Below, piece after piece: positions 24,068 through 64,000 of a DNA stretch of 64,000 nucleotides (positions are counted from its first letter, which is position 1; the number at the start of each line of letters is the position of its first letter). Both the position numbers and the translations under genes were made by a program. The DNA comes from Ridgeia piscesae (lineage: Eukaryota > Annelida > Polychaeta > Sabellida > Siboglinidae), in NCBI GenBank assembly GCA_025642075.2, contig JAODUO010001042.1:62501-126500 (forward strand), written 5' to 3'. The notes below the pieces were generated by a model. The model was given only the letters and a program-made list of their open reading frames with translations. It made no database searches and was not told the origin of the DNA.

Positions 24068-24597
24068 ATCGCACCGACCTGATCGAGTCTGTAGGTTTTC
24101 GTGATCTGTGATATGGTTTTCACACCAATCGATTAATGACTGTTCGTGGGTGGGTGAAAGGGTCGGGGGATTTGGTCATGCTGTGTTATGTTAAGAATCG
24201 CGTGTCTCCCTTCACGTTCTGAAGGTGTGAACGCCGCCGGGAATGATACACAGCAACCCCTCCGCCTTTTCCCGAACCATGATGAAGCTCAGTATCGTCA
24301 CTGCCTTGAAACATTTTCAGCAGCACCCCGACATATTCCGATAGTACAATCAGGGTGCGATGATAGGGGGAGCAGTTCACCCTCTCAAGACTCGCCCCGG
24401 CTCTAAGATTTTGTATATGAAATAGCAGCATTTCAGTTTACAGTGATTCCAGCGCAGTCGACGTAGTGAGAATGTTGTAAAATTCCTGGTAGTTGAATTA
24501 TTCCAACTATTTTCGTTTCAGAACATATAGCGATAAATCCCAATTGCACCATTGCGATTACGGTGGCAGTGAATTGTTATTTATAAAAATGCAACAA

Positions 24598-24603
24598 AAT
24601 AAA
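24598..24603 (+). promoter_or_regulatory. Possible polyadenylation signal of the dehydrogenase gene
   Basis: AATAAA 530 bases after the stop, the first good match in the 3' flank. Confidence 0.45.
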
Positions 24604-24814
24604 AAACCGATAATTTCACCTCCCCAAATGTGTTTTGGCTTCTCTGCTATTTGGTGAAATATTCCTGAGCTGAACTGTTATATCTAGTAATGTTTTAAAA
24701 ACATTCTCGAGCAGATTTCCGCTCCCCCACTTTCAAACAATAAGTTTGCGTTTTTGTTGCATTTTATCTGTTAGAATTCCAGTGATTTTCACTTGTTTTG
24801 GCACTACATTCTTG

Positions 24815-25610
24815 TTATCTTGTTCCAGCTTTTGTTTTCACTTGAGGAATGTAAAGAGGGTTACTACCGAGTGATCGTAGCTGTCTGGAATTTCTTGCTG
24901 GAGCGAGCATCGAATTCAGATATGCCGGTTGTGTTGATGAGACAGCGTGACAGGCTACTGTACAAATCATGAAAATAGTGCGATAGCGCAGAGGGAACCA
25001 ATGCAATGATTTCAGAAGCGGCACTGAGCGAGTAAAAATAGGAGAACATGTGACTACCCTTGTCAAACAGTTTTGAAAATGTTGAAGTTTTGCTATATCC
25101 TTATTTGCAGTATTGTAAAGGAGGGAATTGCAGTAAGTAGTCAAGTCTGCTGTTTACTAGAGCTGTTGCTGAGGTTTTGGTAAATACGGCAAAGATTGCG
25201 AATATGGTAAAACCAGCAGCGACATGTTTTCGATATATGTTGTTTGAAATTTTCATCAAATGTTACTCCAAGATTTAACACTGAGGCAGCTGGTGGGATA
25301 CTCTGGCTGAAAATAGGTGTCGGGGCCATCACGTTTTCTATGCTGCGTTGGGGGGGGGTACAAATGATGAGAAATTTGTCTTATTGACACATGGTTTTAA
25401 TCTACTGTTTTTCATCTTGGAGACAGACCCTGAGGAGATTTAGGGAGCGACAACTATCAGGTGTGGCCAAGGAAATATAGATTTGTGTCATCTGCATAAA
25501 GGTGATGATCCAAGTTGTGACTTTTGATAACAGAGCTTAGTGGTGTTGCATAGAAAGTGAAAAGCAATGGCCCCAAAACAGAACCCTGAGAACGCCACAT
25601 CAATCAGTCA
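24815..25610 (-). mobile_element. Decayed non-LTR retrotransposon with YADD box
   Basis: Reading leftwards from about 25600: [20 protein letters not shown], then [14 protein letters not shown] with the YADD catalytic motif at 25487-25498, NLGVTFDENFKQHIS, YCNSLLYNTANKDIAKL, VPLLKSLHW and PARNSRQLRS. It is the same family as the copy at 4.9-5.8 kb and extends further 5', so it gives the palm domain that copy lacks. Several frame changes and a stop in the segment after YADD show it is dead. Confidence 0.87.
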
Positions 25611-25619
25611 GATATGTCT

Positions 25620-25795
25620 ACCAAGTTGATAAACAATATTATCTTAAAACGTTTTAGAGACTCTATTTTAGGTACATTTTCTGCATTTATTTTTTAATAT
25701 GTCATTTGATATGCATATGTTTCTTTGTAAAGCGCCCGAGAGCAATTTTTCATTGATCGGCCGCTATAAAGTATTTTATTATTATTATTAGAGTA
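25620..25795 (+). mobile_element. Retroposon 3' end with hairpin and (ATT)n tail
   Basis: GTAAAGCGCCCGAGAG pairs imperfectly with CGGCCGCTATAAA, followed by GTATTTTATTATTATTATT. The same arrangement occurs at 17.8 kb and resembles the tail of SINE family 1. Confidence 0.65.
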
Positions 25796-27797
25796 TATAA
25801 TACTGCAGGGCGAATATAGAAACCATCATGACAACATTGTAAATGACACCGGTCACTTGTTACTATTATGCTTTATTACAATCTGCACACTAAACGCCTG
25901 TAGATCTCTCGTCTAAACTAATTGCCTAAAGTGATACCATTATAACAACATTTGAAAACACATGGGCAAACAGAAAGTGAAAGCAGTGTTCGCTGTACAT
26001 AGAAAAAACTCATAACCTGGCCAGGAATGAGTTCCAAAAAGTTCAATTCATTCAATTTAAATAATATAGCAAAATGGCATTAGCATCTATTTTGTCACTT
26101 ATATATTGTATTCCTTTTTTAAATCCCAAGATTTTAGAAATTAATGATGTGCATGCCCTCTGGTGAGTAGATCCGCACAAACCTGCTGTTGTTTCCTGGT
26201 ATATCTGCCACAATTAAAATAATATCCATTCCCTGTCTATATTACAAAGCAGAGCCCACATCACCGTCAGTTTTATATGTAATATTTTATATGCAATGGA
26301 CTGACATTTTGCCTATAATCTAGTTGGCCCTTTGAAGTGGTAATGGGATTGAGACATTTGTGAAATTCTTTCATGTAGTTTAGTGAAAACGTTTGGGACT
26401 CAGTATTTCAGAAGGTTGCGTGTTGAGTTCCAACCATGAAATTACAAATTTTTCTATATCATCTTAAAAATAATGATGCCATCGACAAATATGTCACTTG
26501 AAGTATGCATACATCTTGATGTTTTTAAGATACTGACATTCAAAAATCCTCACAACTTAACCTGCTATATGATGAGCGAGGTGGGCCACCTTGCTGTTTT
26601 TATAAGCCACCTCGCTCTAAATATGCCAAAATTGCCACCTCGTAGCTATTTCTTGCTATAAACATGTTTACATGCTGCCACCTGGTAGTCATGCATTTGT
26701 TTCCCCTCTATTTCTGTTAAGACACCCTTCAGAATGCACCATTTTGAAGGTTTTTATAAATAGTTCTGGGTGGCCATGCCCCGGATCCACATCACACCTT
26801 CAGTGCTCACTCATCCCATCTTACCAGATCGGCCTCATGTGTCATTTTACTCAGGGGAAACACTGTTAACACCAGTTACAACTTAACACCGGTTACCACA
26901 GACCAGATACAGTTTATTAATGCAGGTAGGCGTGTGTGTTCAGAGTGTGTCACACATGACTGCTTTCACCTCGGAAGCACGAGGTACCATCCAATAGAAT
27001 ATATTAAACTGGTGCCCATTTTATGGCCTTCAGTGTTATAGACACACACATGCTGTCTCCGTAAGCACACTTGGATGGTAGTTGGTCACAACGTAGAAGT
27101 ACCACCGACAAAGATGTATCTTAAGCAATCCTAGCTCTGTCTCCGTATCCAGCAGATTAGTGTCACTGGATTATTAAATGTCAACGGCGACATACATCAG
27201 ACTTGTGTCACTGGATTATTAAATGTAAAAGGTGACATCCACCAGACTTGTGTCACTGGATTATTAAATGTCAACGGCGACATCCACCAGACTTGTGTCA
27301 CTGGATTATTAAATGTCAACGGTGACATCCACCAGACTCGTGTCACTGGATTCTTAAATGTCAGAAGGTGACATCCACCAGATTCATGTCATTGGATTAT
27401 TAAATGTCAAAGGTGACATCCACCAGACTTGTGTCACTGGATTATTAAATGTCAAAGGTGACATCCACCAGACTTGTGTCACTGGATTATTAAATGTCAA
27501 AGGTGACATCGACCAGACTCGTGTCACTGGATTATTAAATGTCAAAGGTGACATCCACAAGACTAGTGTCACTGGATTATTACATGTCAATGGCGACATC
27601 CACCCATCTCGTGTCACTGGATTGTTAAATGTCAACAGCGACATCCACAAGACTAGTGTCACTGGATTATTAAATGTCAACGACGACATCCACCAGACCA
27701 GTGTCACTGGACTATAAAATGTCAACACAAAACACACACCAACGTGACATCATGTCCACGGCCCTTGTCATACCACGTCAATTAGTTGGACTGATGG
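25796..27797. other. Intergenic between dehydrogenase and FUNDC genes
   Basis: No gene seen up to 27159. A TTTATT at about 26912 is AATAAA on the minus strand and could be a FUNDC polyadenylation signal, in which case the 45-bp array lies in its 3' UTR. Confidence 0.45.
27160..27720. repeat. 45-bp minisatellite, about 12 copies
   Basis: The unit is GTGTCACTGGATTATTAAAT followed by GTCAA-GGTGACATCCACCAGACT. As 45 is a multiple of 3, a frame stays open on each strand (119 and 117 codons). The repeated 15-residue peptide has no known domain and the copies vary without codon bias, so it is not called a gene. Confidence 0.92.
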
Positions 27798-27875
27798 TTA
27801 CGTCGCCATCCCGATGAGGAATCCGCCCGCAAACGCACCAGTGAGGAAGAAATTCTCCCGCACAAATTCTTGCAC
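27798..27875 (-). CDS. FUNDC1: FUNDC last exon
   Basis: 26 codons, including TAA, from phase 0 after TTTCAG. It encodes the third membrane helix with GAFAGGFLIGMA. Confidence 0.92.
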   Translation of the reverse strand: MQEFVRENFFLTGAFAGGFLIGMAT

Positions 27876-30800
27876 CTGAAACAGCATCAAAAATGTCACC
27901 AGGGAACAGCCTTGTCTACGGAGCTGAACATTCATCATTTCAACGGGTAAAGCCCATTTCTGGACAGGTAAAATGTGTGTTTGGGCGGGCAAACATTTGT
28001 AGGGCAAAAACAGCACATTTCATCTAAATGTTGACAATTGTTTTAAAAATGGGTGTCATACTTATGAATGCATAGATTATTGTGTAGTTCTGGATACACC
28101 TACCTACTGGAACATTTGTGGTCATGTGACAATGTCATCGCAGTGGCTCAGGGGTAGAGCTTTGAACTCTCGACTAAGAGGAATCGTGTTCAAATCCTGT
28201 GCTGCGATGTTAAAAAAATTTTCACTCTACGTTGCACCAGTTCACTCAGCGGTATAAATGAGTACCTGGCTATAGACAGTGGTGGATATGTGTATGAGCA
28301 GTCTTCGTGCATTAATTACAGCATGTGGCTGGATTTTTCCCAGAGAAGTTGAGATGGTGTCTGATTGAACAGGTCTGCCAGGGAAGTAAAATGTAAAGCA
28401 CTTTGAGCAATCCTGAGGATTGGATACTCCGCTATATAAAAAAGACAAGTTCTTATAGTGAACTGTGTGAACTGAAGCAATGTAGAGTTAAAAAACTTGC
28501 CCAAAGTTTTAATACCGCAGCACAGGGTTCGAACCCAGGGTCTCGTAGTCGAGAGTCCAAAACTCTACCCCTGAACCATTGCGCTCTACACGTATAAGAA
28601 CTTCCCTTTACTTCAATTTGTTTTATCCTACATAAAGGCTTGTCAGAAGATCATAACACTTTGAGCCCATAAACCCAGTGGTGTTTCCTTTCTCTCTTTT
28701 GTGTCCCAAGTTATAATGACAAGATTCTTTGAAAATATGGTAGTGTACACAATCTTCAGTTAATATAACTACTTCCTGTAGCCCTATGCCTCCATTTCGT
28801 TTGAACTATGTTTTTGTTAATCACTGATGACCCAAATAATATCTTGAAAAGAATCCATTTTGTGTCCCAAATCCAAATAAGACTACGTATACATGGCTTT
28901 AAATTTGGGCTCAATCCTCCTAGATTATCCATATATGGCATGGTTATTAAAGAATACTGGTGATTAACAATATATAACTCTGTTGGAATAAAGCTGTAGA
29001 ACTACATGACATAATTATATTAACATTAAAAATGTACAGAGTTTAAATTATCAAAGAATCCCTTTTAATTACAATTTGGGATATGAAAGAAGTTCAAGTT
29101 TGTCGACTACCGGTATATGTAATAACTCTAACCCCCACCCCCACCACCCACCCCCACCTAACACCCCTTCTGTTGTCTACTTCCCTCCCACACCTTCCCA
29201 GCCCCTTCAGCCTATATACTTCTTCCCATATCCTAGTCACAATCACCAACTGATGTTAACTATAAATTGGAAGAAGACGTTTCACAGACAAATACTCTTT
29301 GCAAATTATTTATATCGCAACTGAATGCTTCCAAAAAGTTACAATGGTGTCCAATTAAACACATCTCCCGGGGGTCAAGTATACAACACTGACAATGCAC
29401 TGTTGCCCCACACTATATATATTTTTTGGACTTAAGACCTTATACCATTTCAGTGCAAATTCTCACCTCTGTAGTTATGTAGGGCAGGGCGAGATTTGCT
29501 TCGTTCTCAATCTTCTGCCTGGTCTGTCGAACCTTGTGTTCCAGTCGACCCCAGTCGATTGCGATGTAGCCGGTGTGGTGTGCCACCTGGTGGCAAAACA
29601 AGGTACCATAAGTCTTGACAATACAATGGGTGTGCACACAACACACTGGTTGTCACTGACTGCTTCGTCATGTTGTGAACATTTTAAATTATTTAACCAT
29701 CACTACATTAGGTCATGTTAGATACATCTCGGTCCAATATCGGGCAACATTACTTCAGTTTGAAGGGAATCATAATTATGTAGATTTGTCTGATGCTGTA
29801 TGTCAATACTTGATGCTCGAGACTGAAACTATTAAAGTATTGATATCTTCACATCAATATACACAAACTGTCATCTCGGGCTGAGGGCAGATGAAAGTAA
29901 ATTTTATCTGGTATCGAATAGTGATGTCTGAAATGCTTTCTAATCATAATACTATAGACACCTCACTATATTATTTATTTATTACTGTACGAAAACCTCA
30001 AATAAAATTGTCATCATCATCACTCAAGCCGCAATGATATGGAAACTGTTGTCACCACGCACTGAAGCTGTCCACAGTGAACTGCTGCCGAGTAGGTTTA
30101 GTTATTGCCCTCCATCAGGTTTTATCTTAAATAAAAATCTATGTACAACGTGTAAATTAATAAATTCAGGTGGGTTTTCACTGGTACTGTTAACACAATA
30201 TAATTATATATCTATGTAACTTGTCATTTTAACAAAGCTGAGACAAGCACATGTGGCCTAAGATAGACCACCAAGAAAGGTCTGCAACTGCAGTTAACAA
30301 TGTCTGCCGTTAATTTAATAAAACAAATGACTAACTGTTTGTAACAATGGCACGCCATGATGAATTAAGAATTCCAAAGTACTGTTACACTTTAAATGTT
30401 GGGTGGTTTTTCAAGAACAAAAGTTGGGGAGGGGAGGGGTGGGGATGAATGCAAACAGGGCAGGGGTGTTCACAGAAATAACAATTTTTGCATAATGTAA
30501 CAATAACTACATTTTGCTAAATTCCTCACAGTCTGTGTATAAAGTCTACCAGAAGATGCAACGTCTGATGTAACGAGACGACGCATCACCACAGAACCCA
30601 CAATATTGCAGCCACCAGACATCCGTTGTCAGGCACATTGGCTGCCTAGCAACACTCACCATGACGACCAGTAAACTACTGCCGAGGGCGATGCTTGCCA
30701 GACGGCTGACTTTGACAAAGACGTGACCGGCGCACCTGCCAAAACAAGACGCACGCTATACACACGCATGCACGCACGCAGCACGTACCTGCACAACAAG

Positions 30801-31641
30801 CAGACTACCACAGATGGTAATGGCGGCCCACCGACCGTACGACCTCATGGCGAAGGCGGTTCCCCTGCAACACCCCTCCTTTTGTTGGTCAACAACGCAG
30901 CACACACACACGCACGCATGCACGCACGCACACACATTTGTCAGCGCATTTCAAATCTGTAGCATTTCGAGTGTTTTTTCAAAAATTTATACAATTATAA
31001 GTCGTACCTACAAGCATAACCAAATTAATTAATAAATGATACAAACTAATTATATACATACAATTCAGGGTTGACAGCGGTGTGAAACGAACAGGTTATA
31101 CACAAAGAATAGAACTTAAAAAACAACTACTTAGAATAATAAGTTACAGTTAAGCACATACAAACAGTTAGAGGCATGCAAAGAATAGAATACGTAAATA
31201 GCATGCCTAAAGTTTGGCAACTTGAAGGCAAAGCCAAACTTTCATACTTTTTGGGGGTGGGCACCGTTATAAGGCTCAACTAACTTGGCTATAACCATCA
31301 TTTATTTTCAAAATGTATAGAAATGGTTCACCAAGACATGGTGGCAAATGACCATGTCACCCATCGCCAACAACTTTGAGAGTTGAAATAATTTTAACAA
31401 ACAACACGATAAACTAGCCAATTGTTTACATTAGTCCAGAGGACCATGATTACAACACAAGTGGCACCAAAATGAGGACTGTTACAAACGCGAAGGAATA
31501 CTGACCATCCTGTGAAACCACCAACAGTGATCTGCTTGGCAGTGGACGCCTTAGTGAGGTCGCTGACCAGTTTGCTCAACCAGTTGCGGTTCTCCATGCC
31601 AATCACCTCAAACTCCTCATTGGCCGCGTTGTCTGCTACGA
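27798..31641 (-). CDS. FUNDC1: FUN14 domain protein (FUNDC), 5' end not found
   Basis: Minus-strand exons at 31641-31506, then either 30864-30789 or 30735-30660, then 29586-29467 and 27875-27798, give about 135 residues. The order matches FUN14 proteins: an acidic N-terminus with EEFEVI, GGFTGW at the first membrane helix, a second helix, TGYIAIDW, a basic linker, and the C-terminal FFLTGAFAGGFLIGMAT. FUNDC1 in mammals sits in the mitochondrial outer membrane and recruits LC3 for hypoxia mitophagy through a YEVL motif. Here FEVI, after two Glu, fits an LC3-interacting motif. FUNDC1 and FUNDC2 cannot be separated by eye. The first exon, needed for the ATG and one base of phase, was not located between 31.66 and 33.8 kb. 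Confidence 0.9.
28138..28455 (+). mobile_element. SINE family 1, full copy
   Basis: Head GTGGCTCAGGGGTAGAGC, B-box-like TTCAAATCC, body TATAAATGAGTACC and tail ending CCGCTATATAA. Confidence 0.88.
28440..28592 (-). mobile_element. SINE family 1, 5' half, inverted
   Basis: Minus-strand head (GGGGTAGAG, GGGTTCGAACCC) and body up to the point where it meets the tail of the preceding + copy. The pair can form a hairpin of about 130 bp in the FUNDC transcript. Confidence 0.82.
29467..29586 (-). CDS. FUNDC1: FUNDC exon with TGYIAIDW
   Basis: Exactly 40 codons, phase 0 at both ends, bounded by CCAG and GTGAGA. Encodes HHTGYIAIDWGRLEHKVRQT and a charged linker ending PYITTE. Confidence 0.93.
29587..30659 (-). 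other. FUNDC intron after the alternative exon pair
   Basis: About 1.07 kb, AT-rich, nothing recognisable apart from a G-rich stretch at 30420-30470. Confidence 0.7.
30660..30735 (-). CDS. FUNDC1: FUNDC alternative exon B (canonical-like)
   Basis: 76 nt, phase 2 entry after TTTTGGCAG and phase 0 exit at GTGAGT. Together with TG of the upstream exon it encodes W plus CAGHVFVKVSRLASIALG and SSLLVVM. The WCAG-F-KV-KLA pattern is the usual FUN14 sequence over the end of helix 1, the loop and helix 2. Confidence 0.9.
30789..30864 (-). CDS. FUNDC1: FUNDC alternative exon A
   Basis: 76 nt with the same phases as exon B (acceptor TTGCAG, donor GTACGT). It encodes W plus GTAFAMRSYGRWAAITI and CGSLLVVQ, which aligns to exon B without gaps and ends in the same SLLVV. 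It lies 53 nt upstream of exon B in the transcript. Using both would break the frame (152 nt). Confidence 0.85.
30865..31505 (-). other. FUNDC intron before the alternative exon pair
   Basis: 641 nt. A CA/GCAC microsatellite at about 30900-30940 sits just upstream of the exon A acceptor and gives it a TG-rich tract. Confidence 0.75.
31506..31641 (-). CDS. FUNDC1: FUNDC exon with EEFEVI and GGFTGW
   Basis: 136 nt, phase 1 entry after TTTCCCAG and phase 2 exit at GTCAGT. Encodes VADNAANEEFEVIGMENRNW, a Lys/Ser/Thr stretch, and the start of the first membrane helix. The 86-codon open frame seen here begins at GTG inside the intron, so it is not the true start. Confidence 0.9.
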
Positions 31642-31675
31642 CTGGGAAAGACACAAAAGAGGTACAGTCATAGCT

Positions 31676-31915
31676 TTATGTAGAGACCCGTCCACCCGCC
31701 ATCTGCATTTGGACGGGTAAAAACAAAACAAAATAATCTTCCAAAACTATAGATATTGTTGGTTATGCATTAAAAGGGAGTGAAAATGGTGTTTGTAGTC
31801 CATTTCAGGTCATCAGACGCATTTAAAAGTTTGTAAACTGGCTTAACAGTTTACATCCATGTGTCCACCAAAACATGTGTGACTGGCAATAATTTTATCC
31901 TGCATAAAGCCATGG
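31676..31915 (+). repeat. Dispersed repeat with ACCCGTCCACC head, uninterrupted copy
   Basis: Matches 58240-58476 plus 58986-59035 almost throughout: GAGACCCGTCCACC, CCAAAACTATAGATATTG, GTAAACTGGCTTAACAGTT, GGCAATAATTT and CTGCATAAAGCC. Here it is continuous; the other copy is split by an insertion. Confidence 0.85.
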
Positions 31916-33795
31916 GTACAGTGCAATATCAAGGACTGCTCTAGCATTTTATTATCTGGCAGATCTGTTTGTTCTAACAGCATCCATGACCTCCCTCACC
32001 GAACACGGGGTCAGTTTAGTGGCACCAGCTACACAGCTGACAATGACGTTGTAGCGCTGAAATTTTTCTGGCATTATAAACATTCCGGTTGATGTTTGTA
32101 CACAATAAGTGTAAAGTCATCAATGTTCAGCGAAACGACAAAGCATTTATGGTATAAATACTACAGGCTGTTTGTCTCAGCAAAGTTATTTGTCACAAAT
32201 TAACACGAGGCAAACAAGACTTGAGGCATGTGTTTATATCAAGCGCAAATCATATAACTGTAGTGCGCCATAATCCGTGACAGTGATTTAATCAAATGTA
32301 ATATTTTTATTTATTGAAAGACATTTTAAGCGACTCTTTGCAGTAATTATCACAGAAGATGTAACAAACAACATGTGGCATTTATACCATTTATACGTTT
32401 CGTTGCACATTGATGATTTTACATTTATTGCTCATGCGCAGAAATGTCAATCAGAAACTTTATAATGACCGGAAAAATGTAAGCGCGACAACGTAGTCAT
32501 ACCACAAGCATGCTAGAACATTACTAGGTTTCAGTAACATAAGAAGCCCTAACATTAACTAAAATGACCAAAATGTATGCCAATCTGCTCCTGTTATAAT
32601 ACCTAGTCTCAACTTACTGACAATACAGATGCCAGTGATGTGGCAAGCAAATATTTGAGCTATTTTGTTAATTGTGCACAATTTGTAATTGAGAAATAAC
32701 TCCAAAAACATCAGAAAATGGTTAATGTCAATGATGTGCCAGATTATGGGCAGATAACAAAACAGAAATCTCCTCTCTCAGTGCCTGTCTCACCATCTGT
32801 CATATTCCACTTGACCTTCACTCCAGCTTCAGTTCAGCCGTGTTACTTATTTATTATCATCAATTCATGCACTGCAATTGCAAAGAAAACAGCGATTACA
32901 GACACCATCAAAAGTGAGACATTGACAGAACTCCTGGTGAAATGTTAATTATTCACTCTGCCTCTGGAAATTGGCAGATAATAAATAATAATACTATCAG
33001 ACTTAGGGTGCTTGTATTGCATAATGCAGCATGCTATGTTTTGCTGTGTCTACTGTTATAAAACAGAGGTTATGGTATGTGTATTGCATAATGCAGCAAT
33101 ACTAGACCCCTATTTGGACTGGTCTGGATAGGCTGCCGCTATGCCTGCGCGCCCCAAAGCTGACATGATAATAATCCCTGACTTTGCGAAGTTTGTCTGT
33201 GTCATAATGATAATCTCAGTCAGACCAGAAGCATACCTCTCGGTTAACTTGGCTTTGAAACCAAAAACAAGCAGTTACTTTTATTTCGGCTCCTATTAAT
33301 TACCTGGCTTGACATGAACGTAATGCGTCTTCTCCTGACATAAAAAATGCGTGACGTTTCGACCGGAGAAATATTTTTGGAAACTTTCGTCAGAACATAA
33401 AACCGGAAATTTACAAAGCACCGGAAATTGCGCGAAAAGGCTTAGCGATCCCTGCGCGTTTTGAAAAGCTGAAGGGGTTTAGGATTCGAAAAATTAATAC
33501 AATTTGTCATTGACTTTTTCAACATGAATCTGGGGAAATTTGTTGGGACTATTGCAGCATATAAATGTTGGTTATAACGCTGCATGCACTGGAATGTGTT
33601 AGTAACTATATGACATTATTAATCGACCATTTCCCAATCCCTTTTCGTGTTGAATAACGGACCAAGCAGTTTTGTAACAACAGTTACCATTCGTTGTTTT
33701 TCCTGGCCATTTGTTTTGATGAGGGTTTTAACGATTTATGCTATTTTGTTACAGCTACTGTATTAATATAGCAGTCAGTTTTATGCACTGGTATC
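31916..33795. promoter_or_regulatory. Divergent intergenic region between FUNDC (-) and KDM6 (+)
   Basis: Contains the start of KDM6 at its right end and must contain the first FUNDC exon, which I could not pin down. A minus-strand ATG at 33335-33330 region followed by CAG/GTAATT, and one at about 32079, were considered but their phases do not fit. A 27-bp phrase (TGTATTGCATAATGCAGCA) occurs twice at 33014-33034 and 33078-33097. No TATA box or other element is certain. Confidence 0.4.
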
Positions 33796-63202
<29,407 letters not shown>

Positions 63203-64000
63203 GTATTACTATGGCATTTCTCCCAGTCCACCAATGAGTCCACCGTTATTCGGGATATGTCCACAATTTTCTGCAAATTTAAACTAGCCAAGTTACCCTG
63301 CAATGCTTTGGGATTAAAGGCCGTTATCTGCACTAAAACGTTTACAAAATTGCCTTTCGTTCTTCTTCCATTAATAACTGCAGTCAACTTGCTGATCATT
63401 GTTGTCATTGGTCTTCAGAGTTGTCTTTCTGTAGAATTAGTGAGTCCACTACATCATAGTACATGCTACACATTTACCCCCTCCCCTGTGTGGGATCTTT
63501 TACTCCCCCTGGTTCAGATAGAAGGGACCACTGGCTTTTAGTGCCTCTTCCGAAAGACAGGCCAATGTGGGATGAATGAAATTGCCTAAGTTTAAGTAAA
63601 ATTGTACATTTTAGTAAATCATGTAATTTTTGAACAAGACCAATGGAGACATCTGTTGTCTGGTTAATGCTGTTGGTTGACACTAGAGACATCTAGTGGC
63701 CAGATCCTTCTATAGACCACACATGGCAGGGAAAATAAAGAATAATGTATTCATCGAGATGTTACAGTGGCTTATATTGTAATGAACAGTCAACACTCTT
63801 TGGAGTGGCTAGTCATACATAGCTCAGGTCAGAACCAACCAGTGATAACAATAAAGTTGATATCAATACAGGTAGTGAGTGTGTGTTTGCCCAAACGTTA
63901 TGCATGCTTTTTTGGTCATGTAGAAGAATTACCTTAGTTTGGAGCATAGCTTTAGAAACGTGCGACGTTTCAACCCATCAACTGTAGGTCTTGGTTACGT
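63203..64000 (+). other. Start of KDM6 intron 12
   Basis: Holds a SINE family 2 copy (63355-63600). No further exon is visible before the window ends. Confidence 0.75.
63355..63600 (-). mobile_element. SINE family 2, partial copy
   Basis: Matches the 53.4-kb copy from TTCTTCTTCCATTA through GAATTAGTGAGTCC, TTTACCCCCTCCCCTGTGTG and GTGCCTCTTCCGAAAGACAG. It lacks the tRNA-like head. Confidence 0.82.

Larger units (their letters stand above)
27876..29466 (-). other. FUNDC intron before last exon
   Basis: Holds two SINE family 1 copies placed tail to tail (28138-28455 on + and 28440-28592 on -). The rest is AT-rich with a C-rich block near 29131-29200. Confidence 0.8.

Noticed and set aside
23729..24123. 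Several long frames on both strands over the last dehydrogenase exon
   Set aside because: GC-rich shadow frames. The phase-linked frame continuing the SDR protein is the only one with domain support.
27160..27737. 119- and 117-codon frames, possible repeat protein
   Set aside because: The 45-bp unit is a multiple of 3, so open frames on both strands are expected. No domain, no splice sites.

Overview
The window is eukaryotic nuclear DNA. Its genes are split by GT-AG introns of 53 bases to over 9 kb, in AT-rich sequence full of (TA)n tracts, minisatellites, tRNA-headed SINEs, LINE fragments and small inverted-repeat elements. A galaxin-like secreted protein, an SDR9C-type dehydrogenase, a FUN14 (FUNDC) protein and a KDM6/UTX histone demethylase together suggest a marine invertebrate, perhaps a lophotrochozoan such as a mollusc. 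The taxon is inference; no species marker is visible.

Layout: (1) 2.27-3.2 kb, +: a two-exon gene for a 112-residue cysteine-paired secreted protein. (2) 3.2-15.2 kb: gene-poor, with LINE relics (4.86-5.8 kb +, 8.87-10.03 kb -, 11.9-12.2 kb +), an inverted-repeat element (6.79-7.2 kb) and a SINE. (3) 15.3-24.07 kb, +: an intact six-exon short-chain dehydrogenase gene of 422 residues. (4) 24.8-25.6 kb, -: a LINE relic keeping a YADD box. (5) 27.8-31.64 kb, -: a FUNDC gene whose middle exon exists in two interchangeable versions. (6) 33.8 kb to beyond the right edge, +: the N-terminal TPR half of KDM6 (UTX) in 12 exons, with the JmjC part outside the window. FUNDC and KDM6 are divergent with coding ends about 2.2 kb apart. 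(7) KDM6 introns hold most of the repeats, including about 52 copies of a 52-bp unit and about 32 copies of a 56-bp unit.

The two most interesting signals are these. First, minisatellites made from exon-intron borders: a 29-bp array after dehydrogenase exon 1 repeats the last 21 exon bases plus the first 8 intron bases, giving a long series of decoy 5' splice sites, and three arrays in KDM6 introns end in the real 3' splice site. Second, two tandem 76-nt FUNDC exons with the same length and phase, separated by 53 nt, look like a mutually exclusive pair. KDM6 exon 9 also carries an apparent 1-nt insertion that breaks the frame. All exon joins were deduced by eye from splice consensus, phase and recalled family patterns; no transcript or database evidence was available.
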